64,000 nucleotides of DNA from Flavobacterium sp. CF136 (GTDB taxonomy: Bacteria; Bacteroidota; Bacteroidia; Flavobacteriales; Flavobacteriaceae). Under the pieces are notes generated by a model. It saw only the letters and a list, made by a program, of their open reading frames with translations, was not told the DNA's origin and made no database searches. The stretch is taken from NCBI RefSeq assembly GCF_000282055.1, contig NZ_AKJZ01000010.1, positions 1 through 64,000 of the forward strand, written 5' to 3'. The number at the start of each line of letters is the position of its first letter. Position 1 is the stretch's first letter. The translations under genes were made by a program, and so were the position numbers. This document shows, piece after piece, positions 46,199 to 54,484 of this stretch.

Positions 46199-46274
46199 TG
46201 GTGGTGCCTCCAGGGATCGAACCAGGGACACATGGATTTTCAGTCCATTGCTCTACCATCTGAGCTAAGGCACC
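46199..46274 (-). tRNA. tRNA-Phe (anticodon GAA)
   Basis: On the minus strand the acceptor arms GGTGCCT and AGGCACC pair, and the anticodon stem ATGGA/TCCAT encloses loop CTGAAAA, giving anticodon GAA. The T-arm contains CCTGGTTCGATCC. CCA is encoded (46201-46199), unlike in the tRNA-Leu of this window. Confidence 0.96.
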
Positions 46275-46334
46275 ATGCTAATTATCTCACTTTATCTCTA
46301 TTTTCATAGCGTTGGGTGAACGTGTTTGCGGGTG

Positions 46335-46364
46335 CAAATATAGAATGATTTTTAGTTTATCCAA
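46335..46364 (-). promoter_or_regulatory. Promoter of tRNA-Phe
   Basis: On the minus strand TTG (46364-46362), a 19-base spacer and TATATTTG (46342-46335) match the Bacteroidota consensus, leaving a leader of about 55 bases before the tRNA. Confidence 0.6.
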
Positions 46365-46417
46365 AACATTTTTTAAAAAAAATCAATTCGTACCTTCGCA
46401 TTGGTAAATAAAAAAAT

Positions 46418-47152
46418 ATGGTTTTAACAATTGATATTGGTAATACTCGAATTAAAGCGGCTGTCTTTGAGGGAAGTACTGTTTTGGAAAATTTTGTTTT
46501 TGAGAAAAAAGAGCTCGAAAAAAAAATTGAAAATATTTTAAAAAAATTTCAAAATTGCTCTGATTTGGTTGTTGCATCAGTCGGAAATGTCGAAAAACAA
46601 TCTTTTTTGGCTTTCGAAAATCAACTTAATGTACATTTTTTGACACATGAAGATGTTTTTCCGTTTATAAATAAATATGGAACTCCAAAAACTTTAGGAA
46701 TCGACAGGATGGTTTTGGCTTCCGGCGCAACTTTGCAATTTCCAAAGCAGAACAGATTGGTTATTGATGCGGGAACTTGTATTACCTACGATTTTATCGA
46801 CGAATTTGATAATTATCTGGGAGGAGCAATCTCTCCTGGGCTTCGATTGCGTTATGAAACGTTACATAATTATACAGCCAGACTGCCTTTGCTGGCTTTG
46901 GAGGCGCCTGAATCATATATAGGAAACACTACTGCAGAAGCTATACATTCGGGTGTTGTTAATGGTTTCGTCTATGAGATTGACGGTTTTATCGATGAAT
47001 ATCGTGCAAATTTTTCAAATTTTATAATAATTTTAACGGGCGGAGATACAGATTTTTTGGCTAAACGATTAAAAAATACCATATTTGCCAATTCAAATTT
47101 CTTGCTTGAGAGTTTGAACCAAACATTTCAATATAAAATCAACAATGATTAA
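46418..47152 (+). CDS. coaX: Type III pantothenate kinase
   Basis: This 244-aa ASKHA-fold kinase phosphorylates pantothenate, the first step of coenzyme A synthesis. The motifs are TIDIGNTRIK at the N-terminus (ATP phosphate), GTPKTLGIDRM (pantothenate binding, with the Asp), VIDAGTCITYDF, and ILTGGDTDFL near the end. Its stop overlaps the next ORF start by eight bases, so it heads an envelope-related operon that continues with an outer-membrane protein, LptC and a CNNM protein. Confidence 0.96.
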   Translation: MVLTIDIGNTRIKAAVFEGSTVLENFVFEKKELEKKIENILKKFQNCSDLVVASVGNVEKQSFLAFENQLNVHFLTHEDVFPFINKYGTPKTLGIDRMVLASGATLQFPKQNRLVIDAGTCITYDFIDEFDNYLGGAISPGLRLRYETLHNYTARLPLLALEAPESYIGNTTAEAIHSGVVNGFVYEIDGFIDEYRANFSNFIIILTGGDTDFLAKRLKNTIFANSNFLLESLNQTFQYKINND

Positions 47153-48374
47153 AAAAATTATACTAAGCGTCTGTTTGCTTATCTCGTTCGTTTCATTAGC
47201 TCAGCAAGGTACATCCTCTCCTTATTCTTTTTATGGAATTGGTGATATGAGATTTAAAGGAACCATAGAAAACAGATCGATGGCAGGTGTTTCGGTGGAG
47301 CAGGATAGTGTTCACATGAATGTTGAAAATCCTTCAAGTTATGCGAGTTTGAAACTAACTACTTTTACTGTAGGAGGTACTTATGGTACATCTAAATTAA
47401 AAACGGATACTGAAAATGCGAGTGCCAAAAGATCAACCTTTGATTATTTACTTCTTGGGATACCAATGGGTAAATTTGGTTTTGGTTTCGGATTAATCCC
47501 GGTTTCTTCAGTTGGATATAAAATTCGAAATGATAATACTGCTACTGATGGGGCACTAAGTAATCAGTTTGAAGGAAAAGGAGGTTTAAATAAAGTTTTC
47601 TTTGGATTAGGATATAAAATAAAGCCAAACTGGAGTGTTGGTGCTGATTTGCAATATAATTTTGGAAAAATTGAAACAACAAGTCTGGAGGTAATCACAG
47701 GGGTTTCAAATGGAACAAGAGAGGTTAATACTTCAGAATTGTCAGGTGCCAATTTTAATATTGGGACAATGTATCAAACCGAAATTCATAAAAAAATCAA
47801 CTTGTTTACCAGTTTAAGCTACACCTTTTCGAGCAATTTAAAATCAACAAGTGAAAGAACGATTGATGTTGATGGTGATCCGGATCCTGTAGTATTTGCT
47901 TCGGTTAATAATACTTTGCAATTACCAAACAGATTAACTATTGGTGCAGGTATTGGAGAAGCAAGAAAATGGTTGGTCGGTACTACTTTGGCTTTTCATG
48001 GCAGCGGAAAATTTGAGAACTATTATAATACCACTGATAAAGTTCGTTATGAAAATTATTCTAAATATGCTATTGGAGGATATTTTATACCGAACTATAC
48101 ATCATTCTCAAGTTATTTCAGCAGAATAACGTTAAGAGCAGGTATGAAATATGAAAAAATAGGATTGGTGGTTAATAATGAGTCGATAAAAGATGTAGGA
48201 GTTACTTTAGGTGCAGGATTTCCTATTACAGGATCATTTTCAAATGTTAACTTTGGAATTGAATATGGAAAAAAAGGAACAGTTTCTTCAGGCTTGATTC
48301 AGGAGAATTATATAAATTTCAGCCTTAGCTTCTCTTTTAATGATAGATGGTTTGTGAAAAATAAATTCAATTAA
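47145..48374 (+). CDS. Outer-membrane beta-barrel protein (function unknown)
   Basis: This 409-aa protein has a signal peptide (about 1-20, ending SLAQ). The mature region begins GTSSPYSFYGIGD and is built of alternating amphipathic strands rich in Gly, Ser and aromatic residues, ending in NFSLSFSFNDRWF. The family resembles FadL/OmpP1-type porins in outline (EKIGLVV and GAGFPITGSFSNVNFGIEYGKKG near the end), but the ligand is unknown. It is coupled to coaX and precedes lptC, so envelope biogenesis is the likely setting. Confidence 0.8.
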   Translation: MIKKIILSVCLLISFVSLAQQGTSSPYSFYGIGDMRFKGTIENRSMAGVSVEQDSVHMNVENPSSYASLKLTTFTVGGTYGTSKLKTDTENASAKRSTFDYLLLGIPMGKFGFGFGLIPVSSVGYKIRNDNTATDGALSNQFEGKGGLNKVFFGLGYKIKPNWSVGADLQYNFGKIETTSLEVITGVSNGTREVNTSELSGANFNIGTMYQTEIHKKINLFTSLSYTFSSNLKSTSERTIDVDGDPDPVVFASVNNTLQLPNRLTIGAGIGEARKWLVGTTLAFHGSGKFENYYNTTDKVRYENYSKYAIGGYFIPNYTSFSSYFSRITLRAGMKYEKIGLVVNNESIKDVGVTLGAGFPITGSFSNVNFGIEYGKKGTVSSGLIQENYINFSLSFSFNDRWFVKNKFN

Positions 48375-48427
48375 AAGTATAAAAAATATGCTTTTTTAAG
48401 CTCGCTACAATTTACTACATTTGGCAA

Positions 48428-48985
48428 ATGAATTTACCAAAAAGACATAATATTATAACCGTTGTCACAGTTTTTGCTGTGACACTGTTTTTTGGATGCG
48501 AAAGCAATTTTAAAGAAGTTCAGAAAATTAACTTTTCAGAATTTATTCCAGGGACTGATGCAGATACGGTCAATATAAAATATACAGATTCGGGACGAAT
48601 AACCGGTGTTTTAAAAAGTCGTAAAATGTTGGATTATTCCAGTGTTGAGTTTCCTTTTACGGAATTTCCCAAAGGGATTGATGTTACCTTATATGATAAA
48701 AAACAAAAACGTACTTTTATAGTAGCAAATTATGCGGTTTCATATAAAAAAACCGGTATAATTGATTTGCAGGGGAAAGTAAAAATCACTTCTGAGGCAG
48801 GACAAATGCTGGAAACAGAACAATTATACTTTGATCAGAAAAATGAGTGGTTTTATACAGAAAGAAAGTTTAAGCTTACTGATGCAAAAGGTGTTTCTCA
48901 TGGTCAGGGAATAGATTTTAGTAAAGATTTTAAAGTGATAAATTCACAACGGGTAAGCGGTGAAATTGAAGCCAATGAAGAATAA
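48428..48985 (+). CDS. lptC: LPS export ABC transporter periplasmic protein LptC
   Basis: This 185-aa protein has an N-terminal hydrophobic segment (about 10-24) ending in FFGC, so it may be lipidated rather than membrane-anchored as in E. coli. A beta-jellyroll LptC domain follows. Segments such as YTDSGRITGVLKS, VDLQGKVKITS-like strands and LETEQLYFDQKNEWFYTE are typical of Bacteroidota LptC. It links inner-membrane LptBFG to the periplasmic bridge for lipopolysaccharide export. A -7-like TACATTTG lies at 48416-48423, only four bases before the ATG. It may drive a leaderless transcript. Confidence 0.88.
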   Translation: MNLPKRHNIITVVTVFAVTLFFGCESNFKEVQKINFSEFIPGTDADTVNIKYTDSGRITGVLKSRKMLDYSSVEFPFTEFPKGIDVTLYDKKQKRTFIVANYAVSYKKTGIIDLQGKVKITSEAGQMLETEQLYFDQKNEWFYTERKFKLTDAKGVSHGQGIDFSKDFKVINSQRVSGEIEANEE

Positions 48986-48995
48986 AATATAAATT

Positions 48996-49190
48996 ATGGG
49001 TTATTTAAAATATACACAATACGTTTACTTATTAATTGCAGTTGCTTTTATTTATGATGGAATTACAAAGCTAAATGAGCCTGATGGAACTCCCTGGCTT
49101 AGTTTTTTGATTGCAGGTGTAAGTGTTTTTATGTTTTTTTTCAGAAGAAAATTTTCTAAGAAATTTGACGATCATTATAAAAAACAGTAG
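48996..49190 (+). CDS. Small membrane protein between lptC and CNNM gene
   Basis: This 64-aa protein has two hydrophobic helices (about 7-21 and 33-49) and a basic C-terminal tail (RRKFSKKFDDHYKKQ). The start is 10 bases after lptC and the stop three bases before the next ATG, so it is an operon member. I do not recognise the family. A role near the LPS export or CNNM protein is only suggested by position. Confidence 0.7.
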   Translation: MGYLKYTQYVYLLIAVAFIYDGITKLNEPDGTPWLSFLIAGVSVFMFFFRRKFSKKFDDHYKKQ

Positions 49191-49193
49191 AAA

Positions 49194-50453
49194 ATGGAAA
49201 TTAGTATTATAATACTGTGTTTAATACTATCAGCCTTTTTTTCAGGAATGGAAATAGCCTTTATTTCCTCAAATAAGATTTATCTTGAAATTGAAAAGAA
49301 ACAAGATAATTTTATTTCCAAAATACTCACCAGACTTACTGAGAAACCATCTAAATTTATTGCTGCAATGCTTATTGGAAACAATATAGCATTGGTTGTT
49401 TATGGGTTTTTTACAGGTGATCTGATTCTGAAATGCGTTATTCATCTTGGATATCAATTTTCAGATTATACAAGTTTATTTATTCAGACTTTAGTTTCGA
49501 CTTTTATTATTTTGGTAACTGCCGAGTTTTTTCCGAAAGTTCTTTTTCAAATTTACGCCAATTCCTTAATTAGGATTTTTGCTGTTCCAGCCTATATTTT
49601 TTATCGGTTGTTTTATTATATTTCCACTTTTTTTATCTGGATTTCCGATTTTGTTTTAAGGAAATTTTTTAAAACCGAAGGAGATCAGGTACAGTTGTAT
49701 TTTAGTAAAATTGAACTCGGAAATTATATTACAGAACAAATGAGTACTGTTGAAGATAATGAAGAAGTTGATTCAGAAATTCAGATTTTTCAGAATGCAT
49801 TAGAGTTTTCAGGCTTAAAAGCACGTGATATTATGACGCCCCGGACAGAGATTGTAGATGTGGATTTGTTTGACAGTATTTCGGATCTTAAATCCTTATT
49901 TATAGAAACGGGCTACTCTAAGATTGTTGTAAGTCAAAATTCACTTGATGATATTGTGGGTTATGTACACTCTTTTGATTTGTTTAAAAAACCAAAAACC
50001 ATAAAATCAGTTTTAATGGCAGTTGAATTTGTGCCGGAAACGATTTTAATAAAAGATGCTTTGAGTTTACTTATCAAAAAAAGAAAAAATGTAGCCGTTG
50101 TTTTGGATGAATACGGAGGAACTTCCGGTATTATTACAATTGAAGATATTGTAGAAGAATTGTTTGGTGAAATCGAAGATGAGCATGATTCAGACGAAGA
50201 ATTGATCGAACAGGAATTAGGAGAAGGGAAGTATCTTTTTTCAACAAGGTTAGATGTGACATACTTGAATGAAACATATAAGTTAGAAATCCCGGAAGAT
50301 GATTCTTATGGAACTTTAGGTGGGTTTATTGTAGATTTTACAAAAGATATTCCTCAAAAAGGCGAAAAAATAACCATCGGGAATTATCATTTCTCGATAG
50401 AAGAATGCTCAAACAAGAAAATAGAATTAGTAAAAATGTCTATAAAAGAGTGA
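49194..50453 (+). CDS. CNNM/CBS-domain membrane protein (HlyC/CorC family, GldE-like)
   Basis: This 419-aa protein has the CNNM membrane domain at 1-180, with motif SAFFSGMEIAFISSN in helix 1. A CBS pair follows at about 205-325 (ARDIMTPRTEIVDV and VVLDEYGGTSGIITIEDIVEELFGEIEDEHD), and then a CorC_HlyC domain to about 415. In flavobacteria this architecture includes GldE, a partner of GldD in gliding. Members elsewhere act in magnesium or cobalt efflux. No gldD lies next to it here, so GldE is not certain. Confidence 0.85.
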   Translation: MEISIIILCLILSAFFSGMEIAFISSNKIYLEIEKKQDNFISKILTRLTEKPSKFIAAMLIGNNIALVVYGFFTGDLILKCVIHLGYQFSDYTSLFIQTLVSTFIILVTAEFFPKVLFQIYANSLIRIFAVPAYIFYRLFYYISTFFIWISDFVLRKFFKTEGDQVQLYFSKIELGNYITEQMSTVEDNEEVDSEIQIFQNALEFSGLKARDIMTPRTEIVDVDLFDSISDLKSLFIETGYSKIVVSQNSLDDIVGYVHSFDLFKKPKTIKSVLMAVEFVPETILIKDALSLLIKKRKNVAVVLDEYGGTSGIITIEDIVEELFGEIEDEHDSDEELIEQELGEGKYLFSTRLDVTYLNETYKLEIPEDDSYGTLGGFIVDFTKDIPQKGEKITIGNYHFSIEECSNKKIELVKMSIKE

Positions 50454-50502
50454 TTTTTTTTTACTAATTAAAAAAATTGCGTAAAATAAAAGGCTAGTTG
50501 TA

Positions 50503-50531
50503 TTGTTATTAACTAGATAATTGTATTTTCG
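50503..50531 (+). promoter_or_regulatory. Promoter of PpiD-like isomerase gene
   Basis: TTG (50503-50505), an 18-base spacer and TATTTTCG (50524-50531, seven of eight consensus bases) precede the ATG at 50563 by 31 bases. Because the element covers 50524-50531, translation cannot sensibly begin at 50521. Confidence 0.6.
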
Positions 50532-50562
50532 CAAACTGAATATAAAATTAACGATAATAAAA

Positions 50563-52662
50563 ATGGCAGTTTTAGCAAAAATTAGACAGCGTTCCGCATT
50601 ATTGATAGGAGTTATTGCACTTGCATTATTTGCATTTATAATACAAGATCTTATAGGTAAAGGAACATTTAGTCAAAGTTCAAAAGATGTGGGAAGCATC
50701 GATGGAAAGGATATTTCATTTGAAGACTTTAGAGTTAAAGTGAGTAATGTCGAAAAAAGTGGACAAGGAGTTACTACCACTGAAGCTGCAAACAGAGTAT
50801 GGGATCAAGAGGTTTCAATCGCTTTATTGTCAGCTCAATTTGATAAATTAGGATTGAGAGTTGGAGAAAAACACCTTTTGGAAGTTTTAAAAGCTGATCC
50901 AAATATTGGTAAAAATCCAATGTTCTTAAATGCAGCAGGCATGTTTGATATTGTTAAATTCAAAGAATATTTCAAATCAAATCCGGAAGCAGCCCAGTTT
51001 ATTACTGAAAAAGAGAAAGAAGCTACTTTAAATGCAAAATTTCAAATTTATAATACACTTGTAAAAGCAGGACTTTATACAACTGCCAGTGAAGGAAAAT
51101 TGAAATATGAAATGGAAGCCAATAAAGTAAACTTTGCTTATGCAGGAGCTTTATATTCTTCTATCAAAGATAGTGAAGTAAAAATTTCAGATTCTGAAAT
51201 TGTTGACTATATGAAGAAAAACGAGAAAAAATTTAAGGCAGATGCTACTCGTGAAATTCAATATGTGTTAGTTGAAGACAAACCTTCAAAAGAAGATGAG
51301 GCTGAAATTAAAGCAAAAATTACTGCTCTTTTAAATGGAAGAGTGGAGTACAATGCAAAAACTAAAACAAATGATACATTACCAGGTTTTAGAAATGCAA
51401 CAAACATTGCTGAATTTGTAAACGCTAATTCTGATGTTCCTTACGACTCAACTTACATTGCTAAAAATTCTTTGCCTGCAGTTGATGCAGATAAATTATT
51501 CAGTTTAGCTCCGGGTCAAATTTATGGACCATATGTTTTTGGAAAATACTATGCTATTTCTAAATCTTTAGGATTTAAAGCAGGTGTTAATGCAAAAGCA
51601 AGCCATATTTTAATTGGTTATGAAGGATCTCAGACGCCAAACCAAAAAGAAAAAAGAACTAAAGAAGAAGCTAAAGCTAAAGCCGAAGGTATTTTGGCTC
51701 AGGTTCAGGCTAATCCGGATAGTTTCATGATGCTTGCATTTACAAGTTCTGATGACTCATCTGCACAACAAGGTGGTGATTTAGGATATTTTGGTCCAAA
51801 CCAAATGGTAAAACCATTCAATGATTTTGTATTCAATAACGGAATTGGGAAAGTTGGTTTGGTTGAAACACCTTTCGGTTTTCACATTATCAAAATTACA
51901 GACAAACAAGACGGTATTCGTTTAGCTACAATTGCTCAAAAAATACAGCCTTCTGAAGCTACTTCTGATAAAGTATTTACATTGGCAACTAAATTTGAAA
52001 TGGAAGCTGCCGACAAAGATTTTAATGCTACAGCTAAACAATTAGGATTAAAAGTTGCAGCTCCTGTAACAGCAAAAGCAATGGATGAGGCTTTTGGTCC
52101 ATTAGGAAATCAACGTTCAATTATAAGATGGGCATTTGATAAAGAAACAAGTGAAGGAGATGTAAAACGTTTTGAAATTGCAAATGTTGGTCATGTAATT
52201 GCACAATACAAAAGCGAAAACAAATCTGGTTTAGTATCAGTTACACTTGCAAGACCTTATGTTGAGCCAATCTTGAAAAACAAGAAAAAAGCAGAGATAT
52301 TAAAAGCTAAAATGACCGGTTCAAGTATTGAAGCTATCGCTAAAAGTGCTGGTGTTGCAGTACAACAAGCAACAAATGTTACTATGGATAATCCTGTTTT
52401 ACCAGGAGGAGTTGGGCAAGAGCCTAAAGTTGTCGGAAATGCATTTGCTTTATCCGCAAATAAAGTTTCTGCTCCAATTGAAGGAAATACAGGTGTGTAT
52501 GTTGTAAAAAATATTAGCACAGTTAAAGCTCCGGCAATTGCTAATCATGCTGCTTATGTTGCTAAATTAAAAGCACAAAGTACTTCTGATGCCAGCAGAA
52601 TTTTACCGGCATTGAAAACTAACGCTAAAATTGAAGATAACAGATTACAATTTAACTACTAG
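50563..52662 (+). CDS. PpiD-like peptidylprolyl isomerase/chaperone
   Basis: This 699-aa protein starts MAVLAKIRQRSALLIG with a single N-terminal membrane anchor (about 12-32). A SurA_N/PpiD chaperone region follows (GSIDGKDISFEDFRVKV). A parvulin PPIase domain at about 345-450 begins AKASHILIGYEG and includes GGDLGYFGPNQMVKPFNDFVF and TPFGFHIIKI. A second partial, possibly inactive parvulin-like region is near the C-terminus. It helps fold exported outer-membrane proteins in the periplasm. The frame is open from 50521 with a TTG, but the promoter position supports 50563. It is followed by a terminator. Confidence 0.92.
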   Translation: MAVLAKIRQRSALLIGVIALALFAFIIQDLIGKGTFSQSSKDVGSIDGKDISFEDFRVKVSNVEKSGQGVTTTEAANRVWDQEVSIALLSAQFDKLGLRVGEKHLLEVLKADPNIGKNPMFLNAAGMFDIVKFKEYFKSNPEAAQFITEKEKEATLNAKFQIYNTLVKAGLYTTASEGKLKYEMEANKVNFAYAGALYSSIKDSEVKISDSEIVDYMKKNEKKFKADATREIQYVLVEDKPSKEDEAEIKAKITALLNGRVEYNAKTKTNDTLPGFRNATNIAEFVNANSDVPYDSTYIAKNSLPAVDADKLFSLAPGQIYGPYVFGKYYAISKSLGFKAGVNAKASHILIGYEGSQTPNQKEKRTKEEAKAKAEGILAQVQANPDSFMMLAFTSSDDSSAQQGGDLGYFGPNQMVKPFNDFVFNNGIGKVGLVETPFGFHIIKITDKQDGIRLATIAQKIQPSEATSDKVFTLATKFEMEAADKDFNATAKQLGLKVAAPVTAKAMDEAFGPLGNQRSIIRWAFDKETSEGDVKRFEIANVGHVIAQYKSENKSGLVSVTLARPYVEPILKNKKKAEILKAKMTGSSIEAIAKSAGVAVQQATNVTMDNPVLPGGVGQEPKVVGNAFALSANKVSAPIEGNTGVYVVKNISTVKAPAIANHAAYVAKLKAQSTSDASRILPALKTNAKIEDNRLQFNY

Positions 52663-52688
52663 TTTTTAGTACATAAATTAAAAAATAA

Positions 52689-52725
52689 AACCCGATACTT
52701 TTAAACTTAAGTATCGGGTTTTTTT
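52689..52725 (+). terminator. Terminator after PpiD-like gene
   Basis: AACCCGATACTT and AAGTATCGGGTT form a 12-bp stem with an 8-base loop, followed by T residues. Confidence 0.9.
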
Positions 52726-52979
52726 GTACCATTATCTCAGGTTTTTAGCCTAAAATTCAGTTTTTGGTTTGATAGAAAATTCAAGATCAGCTTCTTAATA
52801 GATTTGTATGGATTATGATTATTATGCAAACGTTTGCGTTATTTAAAAAAATACTGTTAATTTGTTCGAAATTTCCGAAGAATTTGAATTTACGTTCGAA
52901 GACAGCAAGCATGTGTAATTTAAATTGTAGAAAAAAATGAAGAAAAATTACTTGAAGGTTTTAACATATAATAATTTGT
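52726..52979. promoter_or_regulatory. Spacer with perfect LacI/PurR-type palindrome
   Basis: The spacer is gene-free. GCAAACGTTTGC at 52826-52837 is a perfect 12-base palindrome identical to the core of LacI/PurR/CcpA-family operators. It lies 143 bases upstream of the 145-aa gene at 52980. No LacI-family gene is near. Otherwise I see nothing. Confidence 0.5.
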
Positions 52980-53417
52980 ATGTTTAGGTTTTTTAAGAAG
53001 AAACCCAAAGTATATTCCAAAATTGAAAATCATATTTTTGGAATAATTAGTGAGTTGTTAAAAGTTAGCGCTACCGACATCAATTGTGATGAATTAGGAG
53101 GGAAATATTATTTAAGTAATGAAGAGCAACATTTTAAAGTCACTATATTAGGGAATGATAATGTAATACGATTGACGAATACACGTGATTCTGTTGCTGA
53201 AAAATATGATAAAATTTTTGTTGAAGATGTTTTGAAAGCTGTAAAAGAAGAAAAACACCGCAGAATGGAACTGGTGTACGATTCTATTACAAACAGTATA
53301 GAAAAAATGGCAGAGCGTTTACATAATACTCTTATTGAATCAAATGAGCAGGATAATCAAATAGTTCGCCAGCTTGAAACAAAACATAATAAAAATAAGA
53401 AAGTAAATTTCAATTGA
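52980..53417 (+). CDS. Hypothetical 145-aa soluble protein
   Basis: I do not recognise this protein. It begins with a basic MFRFFKKKPKVY segment, then an alpha/beta region (about 12-85) with KYYLSNEEQHFKVTILGND, then a long charged helix (about 78-135) ending in a Lys/Asn-rich tail. There is no signal peptide. It stands alone, convergent with the GYDIA kinase, with a LacI-type palindrome in its long upstream region. Confidence 0.65.
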   Translation: MFRFFKKKPKVYSKIENHIFGIISELLKVSATDINCDELGGKYYLSNEEQHFKVTILGNDNVIRLTNTRDSVAEKYDKIFVEDVLKAVKEEKHRRMELVYDSITNSIEKMAERLHNTLIESNEQDNQIVRQLETKHNKNKKVNFN

Positions 53418-53451
53418 GATTTGTTTTAAATATTTAGATATAAAAATCCTC

Positions 53452-54366
53452 CTATAATATCATTTCATCATAGGTAAGTATCGTTTCATATCCTTTTGAA
53501 GCAAAATATGCTGAAGGATTTTCTTTTGAAACTACCATTACAAAATCACCTCCCCAGGCGCCAAGGCTTTTTACTACTCCATTAAAATCTGAAAAAACAT
53601 TTTCTTTAATCGTTCGTGTTTCTAAAATATCACTTAAATGAATTTCATGCTTTTCGAGAGCTGATGCAAATTCTTTTACTGTTTTAGCATTTAAAATAGC
53701 TTCGGTGATTTTGTTGTTTTCTACAATGCTTTTGGTTAAATGTTCATTTTTGTTATTATAGTAGGCATTAATAGCAGTTTTGCTGTTTTGTTTTTTATTA
53801 AGGTAGATAAAATAAATATTCTCTTTAAAATCAGGATTGAAATGAGTAATTTCTACAATAGGTAAATTCTGCTCTAAATGATATACAATCGGTGTATTAT
53901 TTTGAGCACATGCAATATCGTAACCACTACCTCCAAAACTGTTTTTGAGTAATGTAAAAGCATCAATTTTAGTCCATTGCGCTATATTGTTTAATAAAGT
54001 TGATGATGTCCCCAGTCCCCAGTTTTTAGGAAAAGTAAGCTGAGTACTGATTTTGTAACCCTCAGAAGAATTAATAAAATCCGGATTTAGAATATAAGCT
54101 TCGTGTAAAATATTGATTAGCGTTGTTTTTACAGTTTCTATTTTAGTTACAGGGTTGTTTATGATTTCAGAAAAAGTAATAATGTCTTCAAACCAAAGAC
54201 GATTGTCATAGTCGTAACTTTTCCAGGTAATTTCCTGATTTATGCCATCTTCAACAATTAAATTTTGACCAAATTTCGTAGGTAATGCAAAAGCTCTGGC
54301 GCCGTCAAGAACTAGGTATTCGCCTGTGATTAAGAGTTTTCCGTTACTGTAAAAGGTTGTTTTCAT
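53452..54366 (-). CDS. GYDIA-family GHMP kinase, probable phosphomevalonate kinase
   Basis: This 304-aa GHMP-fold kinase has ATP loop WGLGTSSTLL (116-125) and the namesake GSGYDIACAQ (146-155), in which GYDIA replaces the usual GxD pattern. The N-terminal YSNGKLLITGEYLVLDGA is typical of mevalonate-type kinases, and GAWGGDFVMVV near the C-terminus is motif 3. It lies downstream of HMG-CoA reductase, and the window otherwise lacks a phosphomevalonate kinase, although all the other late mevalonate enzymes are present. I infer that it phosphorylates mevalonate 5-phosphate. Family annotation is firm, the substrate is not. Confidence 0.88.
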   Translation of the reverse strand: MKTTFYSNGKLLITGEYLVLDGARAFALPTKFGQNLIVEDGINQEITWKSYDYDNRLWFEDIITFSEIINNPVTKIETVKTTLINILHEAYILNPDFINSSEGYKISTQLTFPKNWGLGTSSTLLNNIAQWTKIDAFTLLKNSFGGSGYDIACAQNNTPIVYHLEQNLPIVEITHFNPDFKENIYFIYLNKKQNSKTAINAYYNNKNEHLTKSIVENNKITEAILNAKTVKEFASALEKHEIHLSDILETRTIKENVFSDFNGVVKSLGAWGGDFVMVVSKENPSAYFASKGYETILTYDEMIL

Positions 54367-54380
54367 GCTTTATTTTTTAG

Positions 54381-54477
54381 CCCCGATGGTAACGGTATCC
54401 TTTTGTGGCGGGGTTCGCCACAAAAGATATAGTGAACAGCGGGAATAGCTCCTGAACAATAAAAAAGGTATTCAGGA
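54381..54477. repeat. Dispersed repeat with strong hairpins
   Basis: TTTTGTGGCG (54401-54410) and CGCCACAAAA (54416-54425) form a perfect 10-bp hairpin, flanked by CCCCGATGG and AGCGGGAAT. A second hairpin, TCCTGAA/TTCAGGA (54450-54477), is next to the HMG-CoA reductase stop and may end that transcript. The CCCCGAT and GGGAAT ends match, in inverse sense, the repeat at 18133-18200. Confidence 0.65.
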
Positions 54478-54484
54478 GAATGTA

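Noticed and set aside
46050..46259. 69-aa minus-strand open frame
   Set aside because: It overlaps tRNA-Phe and its terminator and has no coding character.
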